In this document: positions 58,655 through 64,000 of the stretch, in pieces
Layout of the letters: every line of letters starts with the position of its first letter
Numbering within the stretch: the first letter of the stretch is position 1
From: JAYPWI01 sp038135065
GTDB lineage: Bacteria; Actinomycetota; Acidimicrobiia; Acidimicrobiales; Poriferisodalaceae
Assembly: GCA_038135065.1 (NCBI GenBank)
Contig: JAYPWI010000019.1
Span: 9,150 to 73,149, forward strand
DNA length: 64,000 bases
Direction: 5' to 3'
The notes under the pieces: model-generated
What the model saw: the letters and a program-made list of their open reading frames with translations, nothing else
What the model was told of the DNA's origin: nothing
Databases searched by the model: none
Made by a program: the position numbers and the translations under genes

Positions 58655-59434
58655 ATGGATCTGCAACTCCAGGGAAAGAACGTGCTCATCACCGGGGCCG
58701 GGCAGGGGGTGGGCCGGGAGCTGGGCCAGGCCTTCGCCGCCGAGGGGGCCAACGTTGCCTTCGTGTACAACAGCTCCTCGGAGGGGGCTGAGGGGGCAGC
58801 CGCCGAGGCCCGCCAGAGCGGGGTCACTGCGGTGGCCGTGCAGGCCGACATCACCGTTGCCGCCGACGTGGACCGCATGGTCGCCCAGGCGGCCGCCGCC
58901 CTGGGCCCGATCGACGTGCTGGTCAACAACGCCGCGTTCACGGCAACGGGCCCCTTCCTCGAGTTCGACCCCGATGACATCGATCGGATGATCGACGTCA
59001 CGGTGGGGGGCACCATGCGGGTGACCCGGGCCGTGGTCGGTCACATGATGGACACCGATGTGGCCGGCCGGGGAGGGGGGTCGATCGTGTCGCTGATGGG
59101 GGACTCGGGTCGGGTCGGCGAATCGCGACTCGCCCCCGTCGCCGCGACGAGGGCCTCGACCATGGCCCTGATGAAGTCGATCGCCAAGGAGTTCGGTCGC
59201 CACGGCATCCGGGCCAACACCGTGTCCCTGGGGCTGGTGCAGAGCGAGAACTTCGATCATCACACCGGGCACGCCGACGACGAGCGGATGGCTCGCATCG
59301 TGCGCATGTACCCGGCCGGTCGGGTGGGCATGCCCCGGGACGTGCCGCCCATGGTCATGCTGCTGGCCTCACCCCTGTCGGGGTGGGTCACCGGCCAGAC
59401 GGTCTCCCTCAACGGCGGGTACTCGATGGTATGA
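58655..59434 (+). CDS. SDR family protein lacking the canonical Tyr-Lys pair
   Basis: 259 aa. Cofactor loop ITGAGQGVGRELGQAF and NNAAFTATGP are intact, but the expected YxxxK reads VAATR in APVAATRASTMALMKS. It may belong to a subgroup with different chemistry (compare enoyl reductases) or be a structural partner. Start ATG with GAGGA upstream, 1 nt after the ligase stop; its stop overlaps the next gene (ATGA). Confidence 0.85.
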   Translation: MDLQLQGKNVLITGAGQGVGRELGQAFAAEGANVAFVYNSSSEGAEGAAAEARQSGVTAVAVQADITVAADVDRMVAQAAAALGPIDVLVNNAAFTATGPFLEFDPDDIDRMIDVTVGGTMRVTRAVVGHMMDTDVAGRGGGSIVSLMGDSGRVGESRLAPVAATRASTMALMKSIAKEFGRHGIRANTVSLGLVQSENFDHHTGHADDERMARIVRMYPAGRVGMPRDVPPMVMLLASPLSGWVTGQTVSLNGGYSMV

Positions 59435-61806
59435 CCGGTACTTCGGGAGCCCCCTTCGGTGAGCGCGTCGAGCGTAAGGAGGACGCCCGCCTGCTGACCG
59501 GGCGGGGGCGGTTCATCGCCGACGTCCGCCTGCCCGGCATGCTGCACGTCGCCTTCGTCCGCAGCCCGGTGGCACACGCTCGGATCGCCGGGATCGACGT
59601 GTCTGAGGCGACTGCCATGGACGGTGTCGTTGCGGTGGCCACCGGCCTGGACCCCGACATGGCCGGATTGGCGTTGGTGGCCACCTCGGCTCTGCCCACC
59701 CATGTGGAGACCCCCCAGGCCGTCTTGGCTGCCGAACGGGTGCGCTACCAGGGCGAAGCGGTGGCCGCCGTGGTGGCTGTGGACCGTTACGTGGCCGAGG
59801 ACGCCGCCGAGATGGTGGTGGTCGACTACGAGGACCTGGCCGTCCACGTCGACCCGGTTCAGGCCTATGGCGCCGGGGTGGATCCTGTCCACGACGCAGC
59901 CCCGGACAACGTACTGATCGCCCGGGTGTTCGAGGCCGGTGAGGTGGAGGCAGCTCTCGGGTCGGCCGCAGTGGTGTTGGAGCGGGAGTACCGGACCAAC
60001 CGCCATGCCGGTGTGCCCCTCGAGGGCCGGGGGGCGGTGGCCCACTGGGACGAGGGGGCAGAGACCCTCACCTTGCATGTCACGTCCCAGGTGCCCCACA
60101 TCCATCGGTCCACCATCGCCGGGGTGCTGGGGCTGTCCGACCATCAGGTCCACCTGAAGGTGGGTGACGTGGGCGGGGGCTTCGGTGTGAAGGCCACCCA
60201 GTACCCCGAGGACATCGTGGTCGCCCAGTTGGCGCGGCGGATCGGGCGACCGGTCAGCTGGGTGGAGGATCGGGTGGAGCACCTCCAGACCGCCCTCCAT
60301 GCCCGGGAGCATCACTACCGGGTGCGGGCCGGGTTCGACGCCGAGGGACACCTCGAGGTGCTCGACGCAGTGCTCCACGCCAACGTCGGGGCGTACAGCT
60401 GCTCGCCGTGGACTGCGGGCATCGAACCCCTGATGGCTGGGGGGTTGCTGACCGGCCCCTACAAGCTGTCCCATTACCGCTGTGATGTGCGGGGGGTGTG
60501 CACCAACACGGCGCCGACGGGACCGTATCGGGGGGTGGCCCGACCGGCCACCGTGTTCGTCATGGACCGCCTGTTCGACGACGCGGCCAGACAGCTGGGC
60601 ATCGACCCGGTGGAGATCCGGCGCCGCAACCTGGTCGCCCCCGAGGATCTGCCCTACACGGCGCCGACCAGGTTGGTCCACGATTCGCGGACCTACGTCG
60701 AGTGCCTGGACCAGGTCGTGGACTTGGTCGACTACCCGGCGATCCGGGCCGAACAGGTCGCTGCTCGATCCCAAGGCCGCTACGTCGGGGTGGGATTCAG
60801 CTGTTACAACGAGTTGACCGGTCTGGGGCAGAAGGCGTCGGCTGGGCCCAGGCTTCCTTTCCGGACGGGCCACGAGTGTATGACCGTGCGTTTGGATCCC
60901 TCGGGGGCCGTGCACGTGCTGGCCGGTACGACGTCCCAAGGGCAGGGGCTCGAAACGACGATGGGCCAGGTGGTGGCCGCCGAGCTGGGGGTGCCCTTCG
61001 ACACGGTGACCGTGGAGATGGGGGACACCGATCGGATCCAGTTCGGCCTCGGGGCCTTCGCCAGCCGGCAGGGGGTCATCGGCTCGGGGGCGGCCACGGT
61101 GGCCGCCCGCACCGTGCGGGACAAGGTGCTCAGGGTGGCCGCACACCTGATGGAGGCCGACCCCGAATGGCTGACCATCGACGACGGGTTCATCCACACC
61201 GAGGATGCGCCGTCGGTCGGGGTCACGGTGGCCGAGGTGTGCCGAGTGGCCTTCCTCGAACCGCATCGCCTGCCCCCTGGGGAGGAACCGGGGCTCGAGG
61301 CCACCCGCTTCTACGACCCCATCACGGGAACCTTCGCAGCGGGTGCCCAGGCCGCCGTGGTGGAGGTGGATGTCGACACCGGCGAGGTGGCGGTGCGATC
61401 GGTGGTGGTGGTGGAGGACACGGGTCGGATGATCAACCCCATGATCGTCGAGGGCCAGGTGCAGGGCGCCTTGGCCCAAGGGGTCGGGGGCACCCTGTAC
61501 GAGCACCTCGTCTACGACTCCAACGGGCAACTGACCACGGGCAGCTTGATGGACTACCTGCTGCCCTCGGCCCTCGAGGTGCCTCCCATCGTGATGGGCC
61601 ACGTCGAGGACCCAGCCGACAACCTCAATGGTGTCCGGGGAGTCGGGGAGGGTGGCACTCTCGGACCCTACGCCGCCATCTGCAACGCGGTGTGCGACGC
61701 GTTGGCCCCTCTGGGGGTGACCATCGACGAGTTGCCCCTCAGCCCGTCGCGGGTGCGGGCTGCTATCCGTGCTACAGGTTCCAGCCCTGACGCTGGTAGC
61801 CTCTGA
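59431..61806 (+). CDS. Molybdopterin-binding large subunit of a xanthine-dehydrogenase/CoxL-like hydroxylase
   Basis: 791 aa. a/b hammerhead domain ~15-130, then two MoCo-binding domains. Motifs: GDVGGGFGVKATQYPED, GPYRGVARPATVFVMDR, TSQGQGLETTMGQVVA, SRQGVIGSGAATVAA and the catalytic Glu in GVRGVGEGGTLGPYAA. The CO-dehydrogenase-specific VAYRCSFR cysteine loop is absent, so CO is not the likely substrate; hydroxylation of a heterocycle, aldehyde or acyl-CoA ring is likelier. Partner is the FAD/[2Fe-2S] fusion encoded divergently. Confidence 0.94.
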   Translation: MTGTSGAPFGERVERKEDARLLTGRGRFIADVRLPGMLHVAFVRSPVAHARIAGIDVSEATAMDGVVAVATGLDPDMAGLALVATSALPTHVETPQAVLAAERVRYQGEAVAAVVAVDRYVAEDAAEMVVVDYEDLAVHVDPVQAYGAGVDPVHDAAPDNVLIARVFEAGEVEAALGSAAVVLEREYRTNRHAGVPLEGRGAVAHWDEGAETLTLHVTSQVPHIHRSTIAGVLGLSDHQVHLKVGDVGGGFGVKATQYPEDIVVAQLARRIGRPVSWVEDRVEHLQTALHAREHHYRVRAGFDAEGHLEVLDAVLHANVGAYSCSPWTAGIEPLMAGGLLTGPYKLSHYRCDVRGVCTNTAPTGPYRGVARPATVFVMDRLFDDAARQLGIDPVEIRRRNLVAPEDLPYTAPTRLVHDSRTYVECLDQVVDLVDYPAIRAEQVAARSQGRYVGVGFSCYNELTGLGQKASAGPRLPFRTGHECMTVRLDPSGAVHVLAGTTSQGQGLETTMGQVVAAELGVPFDTVTVEMGDTDRIQFGLGAFASRQGVIGSGAATVAARTVRDKVLRVAAHLMEADPEWLTIDDGFIHTEDAPSVGVTVAEVCRVAFLEPHRLPPGEEPGLEATRFYDPITGTFAAGAQAAVVEVDVDTGEVAVRSVVVVEDTGRMINPMIVEGQVQGALAQGVGGTLYEHLVYDSNGQLTTGSLMDYLLPSALEVPPIVMGHVEDPADNLNGVRGVGEGGTLGPYAAICNAVCDALAPLGVTIDELPLSPSRVRAAIRATGSSPDAGSL

Positions 61807-61813
61807 CGACGTT

Positions 61814-62041
61814 ATGACCTGGATCGTCGGTGCCATCCACATCGTCTGTGCCTTCGCCCTTATCGGGCTCGTTTTGCTGCACAGCGGCAAGGGCGGTGGT
61901 GTGTCCGACATGTTCGGCGGCAGCGTCGGGTCGACGGCCGCCGGTTCGACGGTGGCCGAGAAGAACCTGAACCGAATCACCATCGCGGTGGCTGTGGCCT
62001 TCGCCTTCACCACCCTGGTCCTTGGCCTGCTCCTGGCCTAG
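61814..62041 (+). CDS. secG: SecG, preprotein translocase subunit
   Basis: 75 aa with two membrane helices (IVGAIHIVCAFALIGLVLL and ITIAVAVAFAFTTLVLGLLL) around the loop HSGKGGGVSDMFGGS, which is diagnostic. Normally next to tpiA in this phylum. A TAGCCT lies 11 nt before the ATG. Overlaps the next gene by 20 nt. Confidence 0.95.
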   Translation: MTWIVGAIHIVCAFALIGLVLLHSGKGGGVSDMFGGSVGSTAAGSTVAEKNLNRITIAVAVAFAFTTLVLGLLLA

Positions 62042-63452
62042 CAGGGCCACCTGGGCGGGCTTGCTGGCCGTTCTCGCCCTGATCGGGTGCTCGTCGAGCC
62101 CCCCGAACATGGCCCCGTCGACCACGGCCGATCTCGAGCAGGTGGTGGTGGAGCCTGAGCAGGCGGCCGTGCCGTTGACCCTGCCGGTGGAGACCCTGCG
62201 GAGCCGCCTGGGCGTGGTGCGGGTAGGGATCTGGATCGAGCCGGACCCTCAGGCGTCCCACATCGGTGGGGACATCGTGCGGGCCTTGATCGAACCGCAA
62301 TTGTTCACCCCACGGCCCGGGGGCGGGTGGGCGCCTCGCCTGGTGGAGCCCGGTTCGGTGATCGAGGCGGAGGATCTTCGATCGGTGTCGTTCCGCCTCC
62401 GACCCGGGGCGGCTTGGTCCGACGGCTCCCTCATCGGGGCTGCAGACCTGCAACGCACCGCAGATACGCGGTTCGTTCGCTCCGTGGAGGGTGATGGGGA
62501 CGTCATCACCGTTGCCTTCACCCAGCCCTTGCCGGGGTGGCGCCGCCTGTGGTCGGGTATCGACTCCGTCACCCCGCCGTCGGAGGGGGTGGCGGGTGGT
62601 CCGTTCATGGTCGAACGGGTGGAGCCAGGACTCGAGACGGTGCTCGTGCCCAACGACGCCTGGTGGGGTGTGGAGGCAGGGGAGGGCCCCTGGCTGGAGG
62701 AGCTGCACCTCGTCGTCGTTCCTGATCAGACGACCATGTTCCAACTGTTCGAGCGGGGCGAACTCGAAGTGATCGCGCCCTGGGCGGTGCCCGGGCGCCT
62801 CGTGGACCCCTGTGGGGACCGGGTGTGCGACGTGGATACGGACACGGGGGGTGGTTGGCAGGCCGTTGCCCTCGTCGATCCGGTGACCGTCGATCTGGAC
62901 AATCGGCGGCGGCTGTTGGGAGCCTTTGATCCGAACTCGACGGTTGGGGCGTTGCTGAAGGGCGAGGCAGAGGCCTTGACTACGCCGTTCCTGGAGGTGA
63001 GCGACCCAACGAATCTCGACGTACAGCTGACGTTGACAGTTGCCGAGGACGTGCCCATGGCTCGGGTGGCCGCTCGGGGTGCACAGATCACGGTGAGTGA
63101 TGGCGGAGGTGTGGTGCCCGAGCTGCGAACCGGGCCGAGCCGCCTGGTTGCCGAATGGGTGGCCGCGGGTGGCTCGGATGTGCTCGTGGTGGAGTTGTAC
63201 CGGGGACCGAGTGCCTGCTGGACGTGTCTATTCGGCGACCTGCTGCCGGGTGAGTCGGCGCTGGCCGATGCGGGGGACGACGAGGCGCTGGTGCGGCGGA
63301 TCGGCGAGGACGCTGTGGCTCGCTGGCTGTGGGCAGAGACCCGGGTGGCGCTCAGCGATCGGGAACTGCGTGGGGTGCAGGCCAACGGTTGGTCGATGTT
63401 CGTCACCTGGAATGCCTGGCAATGGTCGATGGGAGCCGACGAGGGGCCGTGA
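62022..63452 (+). CDS. Family-5 ABC solute-binding lipoprotein
   Basis: 476 aa, TTG start within secG. Signal peptide with lipobox ending at Cys23 (LAVLALIGC). RVGIWIEPDPQASHIGGDIVRALIE, VSFRLRPGAAWSDGSLIGAADLQ and MVERVEPGLETVLVPNDAWWG are the SBP_bac_5 pattern of oligopeptide/nickel binders. Shorter than most family members and without permease or ATPase genes beside it. It may feed an unlinked transporter or have another role. Confidence 0.82.
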   Translation: MACSWPSRATWAGLLAVLALIGCSSSPPNMAPSTTADLEQVVVEPEQAAVPLTLPVETLRSRLGVVRVGIWIEPDPQASHIGGDIVRALIEPQLFTPRPGGGWAPRLVEPGSVIEAEDLRSVSFRLRPGAAWSDGSLIGAADLQRTADTRFVRSVEGDGDVITVAFTQPLPGWRRLWSGIDSVTPPSEGVAGGPFMVERVEPGLETVLVPNDAWWGVEAGEGPWLEELHLVVVPDQTTMFQLFERGELEVIAPWAVPGRLVDPCGDRVCDVDTDTGGGWQAVALVDPVTVDLDNRRRLLGAFDPNSTVGALLKGEAEALTTPFLEVSDPTNLDVQLTLTVAEDVPMARVAARGAQITVSDGGGVVPELRTGPSRLVAEWVAAGGSDVLVVELYRGPSACWTCLFGDLLPGESALADAGDDEALVRRIGEDAVARWLWAETRVALSDRELRGVQANGWSMFVTWNAWQWSMGADEGP

Positions 63453-63490
63453 CCTGGGGCCGTGTTGTGGGTTCCCGATGGTGCGGTTGC

Positions 63491-63496
63491 TACAGT
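63491..63496 (+). promoter_or_regulatory. -10-like box (TACAGT) upstream of tRNA-Leu(AAG)
   Basis: Hexamer 26 nt before the 5' end of the tRNA, extended by TGC. Plausible tRNA promoter; -35 not clear. Confidence 0.35.
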
Positions 63497-63522
63497 ACCG
63501 ACGGGCCGTTTCAGCGGCCCGA

Positions 63523-63606
63523 GTCGGAGTGGCGGAATTGGCAGACGCGCTAGACTAAGGATCTAGTGCCCGTAAGGGTGTGGGGGTTCAAGTCCCCCCT
63601 CCGACA
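63523..63606 (+). tRNA. tRNA-Leu(AAG)
   Basis: Class II cloverleaf: acceptor GTCGGAG/CTCCGAC, D-arm GGCGGAATTGGCAGACGC, anticodon stem CTAGA/TCTAG with loop CTAAGGA (anticodon AAG at 63557-63559, reads CUU), long variable arm CCC-GTAA-GGG, T-arm GGGGG-TTCAAGT-CCCCC, discriminator A, no encoded CCA. A34 is rare in bacterial tRNA-Leu, where GAG is usual. Its 3' end contains the stop and last five sense codons of the recombinase on the opposite strand. Confidence 0.93.
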
Positions 63607-64000
63607 CACTCGTTAGTACACGCGTCGGGTCCTGCTGTGACCTGCATGCGCCCGTCGTCGTGGTAGACGACGGCGAGGTTCAGCTCCTGGTAGACCGCCT
63701 TGCGATCCTCGGGGTCCGCGTTGCTCAGGATCTCGACGATGCCCTTGAGTTGGCCGACGAGATTCTTGATCTCGCCTGCGGTCAGCCGTGTTCCGTCGTT
63801 ACGGGGCCGGAGGGCAACCTCGGCAGCCTTCCGGGCGAGCTTCACTTCTTCGATCCACTCGCCGACGATGGCGGGGTCGGTGCCTGCTTCGAGGGCCTGC
63901 CGGTACTTCGCGAGCTTGTCGTCGCATTCCTTTAGCTTCTTGCGCGCAGCGGCGAGTCGGTTCTGCTCTGCGATGTCGGGCCCTGCAGCCTCCTCGAGGG
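63588..64000 (-). CDS. Large serine recombinase/integrase, C-terminal part
   Basis: 137 codons, open to the right edge. The visible part is the C-terminal coiled-coil and tail of a resolvase-type integrase: AAARKKLKECDDKLAKYRQA, LEAGTDPAIVGEWIEEVKLA, EIKNLVGQLKGIVEILSNAD, DRKAVYQELNLAVVYH. The catalytic Ser domain lies outside the window. The frame stops at 63588-63590, inside the T-arm of tRNA-Leu(AAG), as expected if the gene end was created by integration into the tRNA. Confidence 0.85.
   Translation of the reverse strand, partial: LEEAAGPDIAEQNRLAAARKKLKECDDKLAKYRQALEAGTDPAIVGEWIEEVKLARKAAEVALRPRNDGTRLTAGEIKNLVGQLKGIVEILSNADPEDRKAVYQELNLAVVYHDDGRMQVTAGPDACTNECVGGGT
63588..64000. mobile_element. 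Left end of an integrative element inserted at tRNA-Leu(AAG)
   Basis: The recombinase reads towards the tRNA and finishes inside it, so the host/element junction lies in or just after the tRNA 3' half (about 63588-63606), which is retained intact. The rest of the element and the second attachment site are outside the window, so its type (phage, conjugative or other island) is unknown. Confidence 0.7.

Noticed and set aside
59431..61806. Carbon monoxide dehydrogenase (form I CoxL)
   Set aside because: The cysteine-containing active-site loop is absent.
59260..62013. 917-codon minus-strand open frame
   Set aside because: It lies antisense to the well-supported molybdenum hydroxylase large subunit and secG; His/Gly/Arg-rich nonsense typical of antisense frames in GC-rich DNA.
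1..64000. CRISPR array, rRNA operon, insertion sequence or origin of replication
   Set aside because: No regularly spaced repeats, rRNA-like sequence, transposase frame or DnaA-box cluster was found on reading.

Overview
The window is GC-rich, gene-dense chromosomal DNA from an actinobacterium. Evidence for this: an S-(hydroxymethyl)mycothiol dehydrogenase, an ANTAR-type response regulator, a DNA polymerase I with a decayed proofreading domain, short tightly packed operons, and many genes that appear to be transcribed without a leader. The gene set resembles the class Acidimicrobiia, but that placement is inference. Two runs of exactly ten N (8286-8295 and 12007-12016) and a block of G/C homopolymers around the first show that this is a scaffold from a draft or metagenomic assembly.

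Layout. 1-12.4 kb: the end of a histidine operon (hisA 3' end, hisF), an acyl-CoA synthetase, a divergent hydrolase/GroES-like pair, then a dispersed tryptophan operon (fused trpEG, ygfZ-like, J-domain protein, ABM-domain protein, trpC, trpF, trpB, a reversed methyltransferase, trpA). 12.4-15.5 kb: small membrane and redox genes, fabZ and azlCD. 15.5-19.8 kb: a minus-strand type II fatty-acid synthesis operon, fabD-fabH-fabG-acpP-fabF, in which FabD carries an extra C-terminal biotinyl/lipoyl-like domain. 20-23.4 kb: tRNA-Leu(CAA), a polysaccharide flippase, an atypical SDR and small hypothetical genes. 23.5-32.9 kb: ANTAR regulator, polA, ydcF-like, methyltransferase, rpsA, coaE, oligoendopeptidase F, SDR. 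33-46.6 kb: an Asp-rich zinc-ribbon protein, uvrB, mscR, uvrA, an amidase, a four-gene ABC efflux cassette, and uvrC. 46.6-52.2 kb: SDR, methyltransferase, rapZ and the glycolytic operon gap-pgk-tpiA. 52.2-61.8 kb: a catabolic block (thioredoxin-like fusion protein, cytochrome P450, enoyl-CoA hydratase, two-subunit molybdenum hydroxylase, acyl-CoA ligase, SDR) lying between tpiA and secG. 61.8-64 kb: secG, a solute-binding lipoprotein, an unusual tRNA-Leu(AAG), and the C-terminus of a large serine recombinase whose reading frame ends inside that tRNA. The last item marks the edge of an integrated mobile element.

Most of the window is housekeeping. The parts most worth a second look are: (i) the recombinase/tRNA-Leu junction and the A34 anticodon; (ii) the catabolic block inserted in the tpiA-secG neighbourhood, with a molybdenum hydroxylase whose FAD and [2Fe-2S] subunits are fused in the FAD-first order; (iii) the FabD fusion; (iv) a recurring TANNNT hexamer 6-9 nt before start codons, including a 10-bp palindrome that appears to serve two divergent leaderless genes; and (v) convergent gene pairs whose stop codons sit in the two arms of one hairpin. 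The homopolymer block in trpC is an assembly artefact and should not be interpreted as biology.
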